Shown in pieces: positions 44,071-53,168 of a stretch of DNA of 53,693 bases. The notes under the pieces are model-generated. The model worked only from the letters and a program-made list of their open reading frames with translations, had not been told where the DNA came from and made no database searches. The stretch is from an uncultured Holophagaceae bacterium (GTDB taxonomy: Bacteria; Acidobacteriota; Holophagae; Holophagales; Holophagaceae), in contig CAISFO010000014.1 of the NCBI GenBank assembly GCA_903884655.1, positions 1 to 53,693 of the forward strand. Direction: 5' to 3'. How positions within the stretch are numbered: the stretch's first letter is position 1; each line of letters opens with the position of its first letter. A program made the position numbers and the translations under genes.

Positions 44071-45171
44071 ATGGCTGTGGCGTGTGGCATCGTGGGTCTG
44101 CCCAATGTGGGGAAATCCACCCTTTTCAATGCTCTTACCCGGGCTGGGGCGGCTTCTGCCAACTATCCCTTCTGCACCATCGAGCCCAATACGGGGGTGG
44201 TGGATGTCCCGGATCCCCGGCTGGCCCCCCTGGCCGAGATCGTGAAACCCCAGCGGATCCTGCCGGCCTCCCAGGAATTCGTGGATATTGCCGGTCTGGT
44301 GAGAGGTGCCAGCAAGGGCGAGGGTCTGGGCAACGCCTTTCTGGGCCACATCCGGGAGACCGACGCCATCGTCCAGGTCGTTCGCTGCTTCGAGGACCAC
44401 AACGTCACCCACGTCGAAGGCGGCGTGAACCCTGAACGGGACCTGAGCATCATCGAGACCGAGCTGGTCATCAAGGACCTGGATGCCGTAGAGAAGGGCC
44501 TGGAGCGCCACCGGAAGATCGCCAAGACCGGCAACAAGGAATCCCTGGCCCTGGTGGCCGTGCTGGAGCCCCTCTACAACGCCCTGAACGACGGCAAGTG
44601 GGCCAGGACCCTCGGGCTTTCCGCCGAAGACCGGGCCCTGGTCAAGTCCTACGGCCTGCTTACCCTCAAGCCCACCCTGTTCGTCGGCAACATCGGGGAA
44701 GAAGACATCCGAAACCCCGAGGGCAACGCCCACTACGTGAAGCTCATGGCCCTGGCCGCCGAGCGCCAGGCCCCCTGCATCCCCATCTGTTCCAAGCTCG
44801 AGGCAGAGATCCAGGACCTGCCCGAGGAGGACCGGCCCATGTTCCTGGAGGAGGCGGGCCTGGCCGAGCCAGGTCTGAATGTGCTTATCCATGCGAGCTA
44901 CGACCTACTTGACCTCCAGACCTATTTCACCGCCGGGGTGAAGGAAGTCCGGGCCTGGACCATCCACAAAGGCGACACCGCCGCCCAGGCGGCCGGGGTC
45001 ATCCACACGGATTTCGAGAAGGGCTTCATCCGGGCCCAGGTCATCGCCTACGAGGATTTCATCCAGTACGGCGGAGAACAGGGCGCCAAGGATGCTGGAA
45101 AGATGCGCACGGAAGGCAAGGAATACATCGTCAAAGATGGCGATCTCATGAACTTCCTTTTTAACGTCTAG
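44071..45171 (+). CDS. ychF: Ribosome-associated GTPase/ATPase YchF
   Basis: A 366-residue Obg-family protein (E. coli YchF 363). It binds and hydrolyses ATP or GTP and acts with the ribosome in stress control. Motifs: the P-loop GLPNVGKST, switch I/II with [11 protein letters not shown] and [17 protein letters not shown], and the TGS-like C-terminus [33 protein letters not shown] 44071 has GGAGG upstream; the open frame extends further left but without homology. It is not obviously in an operon with its neighbours. Confidence 0.95.
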   Translation: MAVACGIVGLPNVGKSTLFNALTRAGAASANYPFCTIEPNTGVVDVPDPRLAPLAEIVKPQRILPASQEFVDIAGLVRGASKGEGLGNAFLGHIRETDAIVQVVRCFEDHNVTHVEGGVNPERDLSIIETELVIKDLDAVEKGLERHRKIAKTGNKESLALVAVLEPLYNALNDGKWARTLGLSAEDRALVKSYGLLTLKPTLFVGNIGEEDIRNPEGNAHYVKLMALAAERQAPCIPICSKLEAEIQDLPEEDRPMFLEEAGLAEPGLNVLIHASYDLLDLQTYFTAGVKEVRAWTIHKGDTAAQAAGVIHTDFEKGFIRAQVIAYEDFIQYGGEQGAKDAGKMRTEGKEYIVKDGDLMNFLFNV

Positions 45172-45219
45172 ATTCAATTCAATGGGCCCTCGGCCCGATG
45201 CCTTGGTGAAGGCGGGGTC

Positions 45220-46473
45220 ATGAGCCAGGCCAAAACAGTCGGATGGACGGGGCGTGGTGAGCCCCTGGAGGACCCTGCGCTCATCCGGCAGACCATGGAG
45301 GACCTGCGGCAGCTGGAAGCGGAGTTCTCCATCAAGGTGGATGGCGCCCAGACCCTCCCCTACACCTCCTGGGTGCACTCCATAGACCTGAAGAAGGGTC
45401 AGCTCCACCTGAAGCTCATCCGACCCCTGCCCCACGAACTGGCGGTGGGTGCCTCTTTCGTGATGCTGTTCTCCGCGGGCGACCAGCGCTTCGAGGCCCC
45501 CTGCATCTTCCAGGGCCGGGAGGCCTACCTCCTCTACCGGTTCACCATTCCGGTCCTCATGGCCACCTGTGACCGCCGCCGCCACAGACGCTTTCCCTTC
45601 CGTCCCCGGGAGAAGGCCTATGTGGTCGTCCAGGACGCCAGCGTTCCAGGACATGGGATCTCGGGCCCTCTGGTCAACCTCTGCCAGGGAGGGCTGGCCT
45701 TCCGGGTGGACCGGGTCATGCGGCTCAACGACCACCTGCGGATCACCCCCGGTCTGGGCTTCTTCGACCGAGGCAAGTCCTTCCCGATGGTCAAGATCAG
45801 GGATCTGCCCAACCTTCCGGTCTTCAGCGCTCGCGGCGTCCTTACCCATTCCATGGAACGGGGCGGGGAGATCATCCTCGGCCTCCAGTTCGGGGAGTTC
45901 AAGGAGGCCGAGCTCCGGGAAATCCAGCTCGTTCTCACCATCCGGGAGAACTTGCAGCGGGCCGGCTCGGGACCCTCTGGAGAAGGTCCCAGGGATCCGG
46001 GTCCCAAGCGACCCCCCGCCGCCGCCAAGGGGCCTGCCACCCGGGTGTCCCCCGCCGGCAGCCAGACTCCTGATGCACTCCGGCGCCTGGGGCGCCGAAG
46101 CACCAGGCTCGTGCTGGCCATGGCGCCGGGCACGGACCGCGACCAGGTGAGCCAGGCCCTTCGAGGAGGCGGCTTCCAGCGACTGGAACAGGCTGACAGT
46201 CTGATGCAGGCGCTCGCGGACATCCGGGCCGAGCCCACTGCGAGCACGCCGCTCCTGGTGGTGGAGACCCTGGCCCAAGACGGATTTTCCATGGCCGGCA
46301 TCCGGGAACTGCAGCAGGAGCTCGGTGCTTCCTGCGAGCTGCCTGTGGCACTGATCACCCGGGGCGATGCTTTCGCGCCATCCGAAGATCCGCTCATCCG
46401 CCCCATGCCCTGGCCGGTGGGCGGGGATCTGGCCTGGCTGCCGTACTGGGACGATCTGGCGGGCCTGGACTAG
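45220..46473 (+). CDS. PilZ-domain protein with a C-terminal pseudo-receiver
   Basis: A 417-residue protein. Residues 15-120 resemble the YcgR N-terminal domain (TLPYTSWVHSIDLKKGQLHLKL). The PilZ domain follows, with the c-di-GMP-binding RxxxR-like CDRRRHRRFPFRPRE and NLCQGGLAFRV in place of D/N-x-S-x-x-G. After a Pro/Ala-rich linker (about 255-295) the C-terminal part (RRSTRLVLAMAPGTDRDQVSQAL, then PLLVVETLAQDGFSMAGI) has the shape of a receiver domain, but Glu replaces the phosphoacceptor Asp. Probably a c-di-GMP effector for motility or the envelope (family inference). Its stop shares the CTAG with the kinase stop. Confidence 0.75.
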   Translation: MSQAKTVGWTGRGEPLEDPALIRQTMEDLRQLEAEFSIKVDGAQTLPYTSWVHSIDLKKGQLHLKLIRPLPHELAVGASFVMLFSAGDQRFEAPCIFQGREAYLLYRFTIPVLMATCDRRRHRRFPFRPREKAYVVVQDASVPGHGISGPLVNLCQGGLAFRVDRVMRLNDHLRITPGLGFFDRGKSFPMVKIRDLPNLPVFSARGVLTHSMERGGEIILGLQFGEFKEAELREIQLVLTIRENLQRAGSGPSGEGPRDPGPKRPPAAAKGPATRVSPAGSQTPDALRRLGRRSTRLVLAMAPGTDRDQVSQALRGGGFQRLEQADSLMQALADIRAEPTASTPLLVVETLAQDGFSMAGIRELQQELGASCELPVALITRGDAFAPSEDPLIRPMPWPVGGDLAWLPYWDDLAGLD

Positions 46474-48626
46474 CTTTTCTGGACTGGCGCCACCCGCACG
46501 AGATTGCCACCACCATCCACCCGGAGGAAACCGTCATCGATGCGGTTGCCGCCCCGCATGACCGGATCCGCGGCTTCCTTGGCCAGGAGAATGCCTCCTC
46601 GGGCATTGCGGTGGACCACACATTCCTCGAGGGTGACCTGGGAGTCCTCCAGCAGCAGCAGGCCTGTGTCCAGGCCCTCCTTCAAGGTGCAGCGGACCAG
46701 CAGCAGGCTGCCGCCGGCTTCCACCTGGACACCGGCCCCCGCATTGCCCGAGATTTCGCAGCCATCGAGGACACCCTGGCCGCCGTCCGAACAATCCACG
46801 CCCAGCGACCGGCCCTCGGAAAAGGTGCAATTCCGGGCCTGCACGGTGGCGCCATGGTGGATCAGGAGGCCGGTGCCGCCATTGGCCTGGACCAGGCAGC
46901 CCTCCATGGTGGCCAGACCCCGGTCCATGATGGAGGCCCCAAACCCCGCGTTCCCCGCCAGACGACACTGGCGGAGGACGACATTGGCGCCCGCCAACAC
47001 ATGCACACCGGCACAGGCATGGGCCCCGATGTCGCAGGACTCCAGCACGGACTGGCTGTGTTCAAGCGCCAGCAGCCCGGCGTAATGACTATCCATCAGT
47101 CGGCAGTGGCTGAGCTGGACCCTGGCATCCGCTTCGACCTCCACCGAGCCGGCGTCCGCGGAAATGGTGCAGCCATCCAGGGTCGCCTGCCCGCGGGTGC
47201 GGACTTTCAGCCCCACTCCGTCGCCCGGTCCCACCATCACGCCTTGCATAGAGACGGACGCCCCGGCCCCCACATCCACCCCAGTCACCTGGAAACCCAG
47301 GATGCCCCCACCTTCGATCCGGACGAGGGTCCCCGCCTCCACACGCAAGGCCACAGGCCCTCCGGCCAGGAAAGCGCAGTTCCGGAAGACCGGGGCAGTG
47401 CCCGTGCCCTGAATTTCGGCACAGGTGGTCCCCGCCTTCACCGTACAGCCTTCGAACGTGGGTGCGCCGCTCGAGACCCTCAGGGCCGGGGAATCAGCGA
47501 TCCCCTGCAGGGTGAGCCCGCGGATCTGGGCGGCCCGGGTCTGGATCAGCAGGGCTGGACCCGCCACGCCTTCGATGACCACTTCTCCGGGCTCACCCAG
47601 GGCCGTGATGACCACATCCTTGTCCACCACCACGGATTCCCGATAGGTGCCGGGCAAGAGCAGGATCTCAGTGCCGGGTCCGGCCTGCCGCAAAGCCACC
47701 TTCAGGCTCAGGCAATGGCCATTGCCACCCTTGCCCACCCGGATCCGCTGCCCGGTGATCTCCCGGGCCGGGGGAGCCGGCGGGGTCCCCACAGAGGTCG
47801 GCCCAGGCACCTTCATGGCCTCGCGGATGGCCTGGCCCAGGGCTTCCGCATCGGGGAACCGATCCTCCGGCCGTTTGGCCAGCGCCTGTTCCGCCACCAT
47901 CAACAGCTGGCTCGGGACTTCTTTCAGATCCGAAGACGAGATGGGATCCGGTGGATGCAGCAGGATCCGGTTCAATACCAGGGTGGTGGTTTCGCCGGTG
48001 AAGGGCTTCCTGCCTCCTGTGAGGATTTCGTAGAGGATCACGCCCAGGGCGAAAATATCGGAACTGGTGGTGGCCTTCCCGGTGTCCAGGTACTCCGGAG
48101 CCATGTAGCTCACCGTGCCCATCCAGGTCCCGGCCTGGGTCAGGCCTGACGGGCCCATCTGGGCCACGCCAAAATCCATGAGCTTGGCGCGGGGGCGCTT
48201 GCCATGCCGGTTGACCAGCACGTTGGCGGGCTTGATGTCCCGGTGGATCACGCCGTGCTCATGGGCATAGGCGAGTCCGTCGCAGACCTGGGCCAGGATC
48301 TCCAGCAGTTCCGCCTTGGACACCTTCCCACTGTGTAGGAGGGTCTCCAGTTCCTCCCCATGGACATATTCCATGGCCAGGTAGTGGAGGCCCTCGTCCT
48401 CGCCGAACTCGTAGACCGTGACCACGTGGGGGTGGTTCAGGAGTGCGGCCGCCCGGGCTTCACGCTCAAACCGGGCCTGGGCCTCGTCGCCAAATACGGA
48501 CCCGGCGGTGATCACCTTCAGGGCCACTTCCCGGCCCAGCTTCGGATCCCTGCCCAGGTAGACCTCGCCCATGGCGCCCCGGCCCAGCAGTCGAACCACT
48601 TCGAATTTGCCAAGGCGATCCCGCAT
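46470..48626 (-). CDS. Ser/Thr protein kinase fused to a right-handed beta-helix
   Basis: A cytoplasmic protein of about 718 residues. Residues 1-270 form a Hanks-type kinase: glycine loop LLGRGAMGEVYLG, VALKVI, catalytic loop VIHRDIKPANVL, DFG (LMDFGVAQ) and APE (YMAPEYLDTG). A short Pro-rich linker leads to about 420 residues of parallel beta-helix repeats (TLDGCTISA, VLESCDIGAHACAGVHVL, TLEECVVHRNARGGILL). I see no transmembrane segment, unusual for kinases with extra domains. The beta-helix may bind a ligand or partner. ATG 48626 (AGG-TGGCC upstream) is preferred over GTG 48632. It is downstream of a partner-switching set on the same strand. Confidence 0.85.
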   Translation of the reverse strand: MRDRLGKFEVVRLLGRGAMGEVYLGRDPKLGREVALKVITAGSVFGDEAQARFEREARAAALLNHPHVVTVYEFGEDEGLHYLAMEYVHGEELETLLHSGKVSKAELLEILAQVCDGLAYAHEHGVIHRDIKPANVLVNRHGKRPRAKLMDFGVAQMGPSGLTQAGTWMGTVSYMAPEYLDTGKATTSSDIFALGVILYEILTGGRKPFTGETTTLVLNRILLHPPDPISSSDLKEVPSQLLMVAEQALAKRPEDRFPDAEALGQAIREAMKVPGPTSVGTPPAPPAREITGQRIRVGKGGNGHCLSLKVALRQAGPGTEILLLPGTYRESVVVDKDVVITALGEPGEVVIEGVAGPALLIQTRAAQIRGLTLQGIADSPALRVSSGAPTFEGCTVKAGTTCAEIQGTGTAPVFRNCAFLAGGPVALRVEAGTLVRIEGGGILGFQVTGVDVGAGASVSMQGVMVGPGDGVGLKVRTRGQATLDGCTISADAGSVEVEADARVQLSHCRLMDSHYAGLLALEHSQSVLESCDIGAHACAGVHVLAGANVVLRQCRLAGNAGFGASIMDRGLATMEGCLVQANGGTGLLIHHGATVQARNCTFSEGRSLGVDCSDGGQGVLDGCEISGNAGAGVQVEAGGSLLLVRCTLKEGLDTGLLLLEDSQVTLEECVVHRNARGGILLAKEAADPVMRGGNRIDDGFLRVDGGGNLVRVAPVQKS

Positions 48627-48667
48627 GGCCACCTATCGGCCAGACCAGAGCCCGCGTTCAATTCTGG

Positions 48668-49507
48668 CTATCTGGCCTCGATCGGCATGCGCCGCAGGCG
48701 CTCCACCCGCACTTCCATGGGTGGGTGGGTGGAGAACAGGCCCATGAGCCCCCCGCCCCGGAGGGGATTGACAATCATCATGTGGGCCGTCGCGGGCTGG
48801 GCGGACGGCATGGGCAGCCGCTGGTTGTAGGCCTCCAGCCGCTCAAGGGCCGAGGCCAGCATGTCGGGCCGCCCCGTCAAATGGGCGCTGTAGTCATCCG
48901 CCAAGTACTCCCGGGACCGGCTCAGGGCCATCTGGAGCATCATGGCCGCCACGGGACCGAGGATCATGATGGCGATGCCGGCGATGGGGTTGGAACGGCC
49001 CTCCTCGTCCCGGACGCCGAACCAACCCGCCAGATGGGATAGGAACATGATGGCCTGGGCCAGCACCGCCGCCAGGCTGCCGATGAGGATGTCCCGGTGC
49101 TTGACGTGGCCCAGTTCGTGACCGATCACGGCCTCCAGCTCGGGCCGGCTGAGGATCCGCATGATGCCCTCGGTGACCGCCACCACCGCATGCTCGGGAT
49201 CTCGACCCGTGGCGAAGGCGTTGGGAGTGTCCTCGGGAATGATGGAGATGCGGGGCATGGGCAGCCCGGCCCGCTGGGCCAGGTTCGCCACGATGGCGTG
49301 CAGCTCGGGGGCCTCGGCCTGGGTGACGGGCCTGGCCCCATAGCTGGCCAGCACGATCTGGTCCGAGAAGAAGTAGCTCACGCCATTCATGACGAGGCCG
49401 AGGACCAGCGCGATCACCATGCCGGATTGGCCGCCGACCATGCCGCCGATCCAGACCAGCAGGCCGGTCAGGGCCACGACAAGGAGAAGGGTCTTCGCCT
49501 GGTTCAT
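48668..49507 (-). CDS. htpX: Membrane zinc metalloprotease HtpX
   Basis: A 279-residue M48 protease with hydrophobic helices at the N-terminus and on both sides of the active site. The zinc motif is HELGH in VIGHELGHVKH, with the third ligand likely Glu in SREYLADDYSA. HtpX degrades misfolded inner-membrane proteins during envelope stress. AGGAGG lies seven nt upstream of ATG 49507. It sits between the SpoIIE phosphatase and the kinase gene on the same strand, 41 bp before the kinase, suggesting a stress-linked transcript. Confidence 0.9.
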   Translation of the reverse strand: MNQAKTLLLVVALTGLLVWIGGMVGGQSGMVIALVLGLVMNGVSYFFSDQIVLASYGARPVTQAEAPELHAIVANLAQRAGLPMPRISIIPEDTPNAFATGRDPEHAVVAVTEGIMRILSRPELEAVIGHELGHVKHRDILIGSLAAVLAQAIMFLSHLAGWFGVRDEEGRSNPIAGIAIMILGPVAAMMLQMALSRSREYLADDYSAHLTGRPDMLASALERLEAYNQRLPMPSAQPATAHMMIVNPLRGGGLMGLFSTHPPMEVRVERLRRMPIEAR

Positions 49508-49554
49508 GCAAGTGCCTCCTGAAGGTCAAGGATACGTCTGGATCCGTGGAAGGT

Positions 49555-51123
49555 TCAGCCCATGCGCTTAATCACCACCAGGGTCACGTCATCCCGGAAC
49601 TTGCCATCACCCAGGTGCTGGAAGGCCGCGATCAGGAGCGCCTCGAAGAGTTCGTCCGCCCCAGCCCCCGGCAGGCGGCGCACCACCTCCGCGAGCGGTC
49701 CGTCACCCAGGTCCTCCCCAGCAGCGTTCTCCGCCTCGACGACCCCGTCCGTGAAAATGATGAGGACATCCCCCGGTTCCATGTTCGCCTGTCCTTGGCC
49801 GAAGGAGACCCCCGGCAGGAGGCCCACCATGGGGCCGGTGGGCGCAAGCCGGAGCACCTCCCCCCCGGCTTTCACCAGCAGGGGGGGATTGTGGCCCCCA
49901 TTCACGTAGCGAAGCTCACCCGTGGCCGGGTTCAGGCTGCCCGCGAAAAGGGTGGTGTACCGGTTTCCGTCCCGGACTTCGTTCATCCGGCGGTTCACCC
50001 GCTCGGCCAGCCGGCCCCAATCCGCCACGGGCCGGTCGGCCATCGCCCTGAGGAACGCAGAGAGCTGGGTCATCATCAGGGAGGCGGGCAGACCCTTGCC
50101 TGAGATGTCGCCCACGGCCAGGTGCAGGCGCTCACCGTGACCCTCGTCGCGGACCATCCAGAGGTCGTACAGGTCGCCTCCCACGGCCTGGTAGGGCAGG
50201 TTGGCCGCGGCGCACTGCCAGCCTGCAGGCCCAGGCAGGGTCTTGGGCAGCATGCTGCGCTGGATGTTGCGGGCCAGGTCGAGATCCTTTTCCATGCGTT
50301 CGGCCTGGATGCGGGACTCGCGCAGCTCAAGGCTCGACAGCTGGGAGGAAGTCAGGTTCAGCAGCGTCTTCAGGAAGACCAGGTCATCTTCCGACAGGCG
50401 GCCCACGGCCGGATCCGCGGCGTAGGCGAACCCATGGCTGTGGGTCTGGTCCTCCAGCTCGATGGCGTGCACGAGGTTCCGGGTCTGCACCACTTCATGC
50501 AGCTGCTCGCCTTCCAGGATTTCCGGAAGGGTCCCCAGGCCCTTGGCGTGGAGGACCCTGCCCTGGGCATCCACCACCAGCAGGCGCATGATGCGGAACT
50601 CGCCCATGAGGGTGTTGGCCATGAGCCTCACCAGGTCCCGCTTGGTCTCCACTTCCCCGAGGTTGCGGGTGAGCTCGAACACGGTGTTGAGCCTGGACAG
50701 CTGCAGGGCCAGGGCCTGGTTCTGGGAGCTGCGGATGGCTTCCGCCCGGCGCCAGGCCAGGAGAGGCGCACTGATGGAAAGGAGCAGGGGAACGGCGTCC
50801 GGGACGGTGTTTGCGTGGAGAACGAGGTACCCGTAACCTTCTCCACCGTACTGCCACGGCAGGACCTGCCAGCCTTCTCCTGGATGGGTGGGAAAGGCGG
50901 GGGCGGCCCCCCGCAGGAACAGCCACTTCGAGCCATCCCAAAGCCCACCCTGGCCGGTCTTGGCGACACCCATGACCGTGACACCCACCAGGTGGATGAG
51001 ATCTTCCTCACTGCCCTTCTCCGGGAAGGTCTCGAGGAAATCAATGAGCGGCAGCAACTCCTGCGCCCCCTCCGGGGTCCGCAGGGCCAAGTGGCGGAGA
51101 CGCTCGAAGGGATTGATCGACAT
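49555..51123 (-). CDS. RsbU/SpoIIE-type PP2C phosphatase with GAF domain
   Basis: A 522-residue protein. A GAF-like sensor region (about 140-275) follows an uncharacterised N-terminal part, then a SpoIIE PP2C domain (from about 300): GGDLYDLW, GDISGKGLPASLMMTQ, GGHNPPLL, FTDGVVEAEN and DDVTLVVI. In partner switching such phosphatases dephosphorylate the STAS antagonist so it can bind the anti-sigma kinase. Here it lies 18 bp downstream of the HATPase gene, completing an RsbV-RsbW-RsbU-like set. The activating signal is unknown. Confidence 0.9.
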   Translation of the reverse strand: MSINPFERLRHLALRTPEGAQELLPLIDFLETFPEKGSEEDLIHLVGVTVMGVAKTGQGGLWDGSKWLFLRGAAPAFPTHPGEGWQVLPWQYGGEGYGYLVLHANTVPDAVPLLLSISAPLLAWRRAEAIRSSQNQALALQLSRLNTVFELTRNLGEVETKRDLVRLMANTLMGEFRIMRLLVVDAQGRVLHAKGLGTLPEILEGEQLHEVVQTRNLVHAIELEDQTHSHGFAYAADPAVGRLSEDDLVFLKTLLNLTSSQLSSLELRESRIQAERMEKDLDLARNIQRSMLPKTLPGPAGWQCAAANLPYQAVGGDLYDLWMVRDEGHGERLHLAVGDISGKGLPASLMMTQLSAFLRAMADRPVADWGRLAERVNRRMNEVRDGNRYTTLFAGSLNPATGELRYVNGGHNPPLLVKAGGEVLRLAPTGPMVGLLPGVSFGQGQANMEPGDVLIIFTDGVVEAENAAGEDLGDGPLAEVVRRLPGAGADELFEALLIAAFQHLGDGKFRDDVTLVVIKRMG

Positions 51124-51141
51124 GGGGAAGAACTGGCCTGC

Positions 51142-51579
51142 TCAGCTAATCTTCTTGATCAGGCAGCACTCATTGCGCCCGGAAACCTCGTCGGCCTTGA
51201 ACTGGACCTCGTCCATGAAGCGGCTCATCAGCAGCAGGCCCAAACCACCCTTCCGGGGGTGCTTGATGTACTCCTTGGGATCCGGCAGCACCATCTGATC
51301 GCCGCGGATGCCGAGGCCTGAATGCAGGATGTGGATCTCCAGGGCTTCTTCCGTGAAGCGCAGCTCCAGTTCGACGCTGTGCTCGCCCTCGCCACCATAG
51401 GCGTGGAGGATGACGTTGGTCACCGCCTCGTCCACGGCGATGCTCACCTTGGCGGCAGTGGCGTCATCCAGTCCCGCCACCAGGGAGGCTCGCTTGGCCA
51501 GCCCGGTGACGAGGTTCAGGTAGCGGGTCTGGCTCGGGATGATGAGCCTGAACTGGGCATGGTCCATGGTCGCCGCCAC
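51142..51579 (-). CDS. Anti-sigma factor-type serine kinase (RsbW/SpoIIAB-like)
   Basis: A 145-residue HATPase_c_2 protein. The N-box is KVSIAVDEAVTNVILHAYGG, with a later LHSGLGIRG (G1) and HPRKGGLGLLLMSRFMD (G2). Such kinases bind a sigma factor and phosphorylate the STAS antagonist. GTG 51579 (GAAGGG upstream) was chosen; ATG 51567 has no site. It starts 2 bp after the STAS gene ends. No sigma factor gene adjoins it, so the target may be a non-sigma protein or be encoded elsewhere. Confidence 0.85.
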   Translation of the reverse strand: MAATMDHAQFRLIIPSQTRYLNLVTGLAKRASLVAGLDDATAAKVSIAVDEAVTNVILHAYGGEGEHSVELELRFTEEALEIHILHSGLGIRGDQMVLPDPKEYIKHPRKGGLGLLLMSRFMDEVQFKADEVSGRNECCLIKKIS

Positions 51580-51581
51580 GC

Positions 51582-51941
51582 TTAGCCCTTCCGCTCCGGA
51601 GCCACCGCAGCCAGGGCCTGGCTCTCATCCACGAAGACGCGGTAGAGCTGCGTGAAGCCAAGGGTGTCGAAGATGGCGAACACGTTGTCCTGGAGGTTGG
51701 ACAGCAGGATGTCGCCGCCATGTTCCCGGACGGTTTCGATCAGGCCCATGATGGCACCCAGGCCTGCAGAGCTGATGTAGCTGAGGTCCGTGCAGTTCAA
51801 CAGGATGGTATAGCGACCATCCTGGACCAGCTTCTCCAGGGTGTCCTCGAAGTCCCGGACGGTATGGGCGTTGATGAATCCGGTGGGGAGCAGGATCGCC
51901 ACATCGCCAACGTGCCTTACCGCAATGGAAAGATCGGCCAT
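51582..51941 (-). CDS. STAS-domain anti-sigma factor antagonist (RsbV/SpoIIAA-like)
   Basis: A 119-residue STAS protein. LSYISSAGLGAIMG carries the serine pair (57-58), one of which is the usual phosphorylation site. The fold ends with LGFTQLYRVFVDESQAL. It is first in the partner-switching transcript, with GGAG seven nt before ATG 51941. It is divergent from the GAF-like gene at 52055; the 113-bp space between should hold promoters for both, but I see only a weak TAGGAT-type -10 box on the minus strand. Confidence 0.9.
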   Translation of the reverse strand: MADLSIAVRHVGDVAILLPTGFINAHTVRDFEDTLEKLVQDGRYTILLNCTDLSYISSAGLGAIMGLIETVREHGGDILLSNLQDNVFAIFDTLGFTQLYRVFVDESQALAAVAPERKG

Positions 51942-52054
51942 CCGTCAACTCCAAGGAACCACGGCCATCCTAACGGGTTGATGGTTCATTTGCCAGCGCA
52001 CGGGAAAAGTCCGGGAATGGGATACCCTTGAGGCCAACCTTCTCCGAGCCCCTG

Positions 52055-53089
52055 ATGAGCGACTCCCGAACCGTGGACCAGCCCCAGAACGATGCCTTCC
52101 GGACGCGGTTGGAGGCCTGGCTCAACCTGCAGAACCAGACCCTGCTGGAGGAGGTGATGGCCACCTGGCAGAAGTCCCTGGGCCATTTCCAGCCCGGCGA
52201 CGGACTGCTTCAGGAACTGCGGGAGGCGGCCACTGCCTCCGGCAACCTCGTCCCATCGAACCACCAGGACCAGGACTTGGCTTCGGCGCTTGACCTGATC
52301 GAGGAAGCCACCAGCCAGAGTGACCTGCTCAAGCGCCTGCTTGATGCCCTCTCGCCGCTGGTGGAACGCAGCGCCCTGTATATCCTGAAGCAGGGCCTGG
52401 TCTCCCTGTACACCCATCGGGGTTTCGAGCCGGATGTTCGCGTGCGGGCCGGAGCGGTGGTGCCTCCCCCGGAACTGGAAGCCCTGATCCAGGGCTCCGT
52501 CCGTTCCATCCGGCGCAAAGGACCTGCCTACTCTGCCCTCCTGGCTCCCCTCAGCGCCTTCGAGGCCGGCCAGATCAGCATTCTGCCCTTGTGGCATAAA
52601 CGGAAGACCGTGGCCCTGGTCCTGGTGGACAGCGGTCTTAGGGCGACCCTGGACCATCCGGAGCAGGCCCGGGCCCTGGTGCTCGCGGCCTCGGCCATGC
52701 TGGCGGCTCTGGCCGCAGGCAAAGAGGAGGCGGCCAAGCCAGCAGTGGAACATGAGGTCCACCACAGCTCCCCGACCCAGATCGTGCCGGAGCCCATCGA
52801 GAAGGACGGCCCGGTTGAGCTTGACCCCCGGACCCGGGCCGCAGCCGAGCGCCTGGCGCGGGTCCTGGTAGGAGACATCGAGCTCTATTTCCCGGCCAAG
52901 GTCGCCCAGGTCCGGATTCAAGGAAACCTCTACGGGCAGCTCCGGGATGAGCTCGAACGAAGCCGGGCCACCTTCGTGGATAGGTTCGGCGAGGAAGTGG
53001 AAATCAATTATCGAATTTTTACCACCACAGTCATTCAGCAGCTTTGTGATGGACAGGTTTCCAAACTGGGCGCCGCGCCCTGGGCCTGA
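52055..53089 (+). CDS. GAF-like soluble protein, function unknown
   Basis: A protein of about 344 residues from ATG 52055; TTG 52028 would add nine residues. Both starts have poor Shine-Dalgarno sequences. The middle (about residues 90-215) resembles a GAF domain (LERS-type segment SALYILKQGLVSLYTHRGFEP, AFEAGQISILPLWHKRKTVALVLVD). The C-terminal 80 residues are helical and charged (ERLARVLVGDIELYFPAKVAQVR) and resemble the ends of other acidobacterial proteins without a name. No membrane segment. Likely a signalling or regulatory protein next to the partner-switching operon, from which it is divergently transcribed. Confidence 0.65.
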   Translation: MSDSRTVDQPQNDAFRTRLEAWLNLQNQTLLEEVMATWQKSLGHFQPGDGLLQELREAATASGNLVPSNHQDQDLASALDLIEEATSQSDLLKRLLDALSPLVERSALYILKQGLVSLYTHRGFEPDVRVRAGAVVPPPELEALIQGSVRSIRRKGPAYSALLAPLSAFEAGQISILPLWHKRKTVALVLVDSGLRATLDHPEQARALVLAASAMLAALAAGKEEAAKPAVEHEVHHSSPTQIVPEPIEKDGPVELDPRTRAAAERLARVLVGDIELYFPAKVAQVRIQGNLYGQLRDELERSRATFVDRFGEEVEINYRIFTTTVIQQLCDGQVSKLGAAPWA

Positions 53090-53107
53090 AGTCGGGAACC
53101 GTCAAAG

Positions 53108-53136
53108 GTGACAATCTGGCCCGATTCTGTTAAAAC
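53108..53136 (+). promoter_or_regulatory. Candidate promoter for the FYDLN-acid gene
   Basis: GTGACA (53108-53113), a 17-bp spacer and TAAAAC (53131-53136) precede ATG 53169 by about 32 bp. The -10 match is only 4/6. Confidence 0.35.
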
Positions 53137-53168
53137 CTTGTTCCTTTGGGTTTGAACAAGGACGGGCA

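Noticed and set aside
46611..48149. 512-residue plus-strand frame opposite the kinase-beta-helix gene
   Set aside because: Antisense to a clear kinase and beta-helix; no motif of its own.
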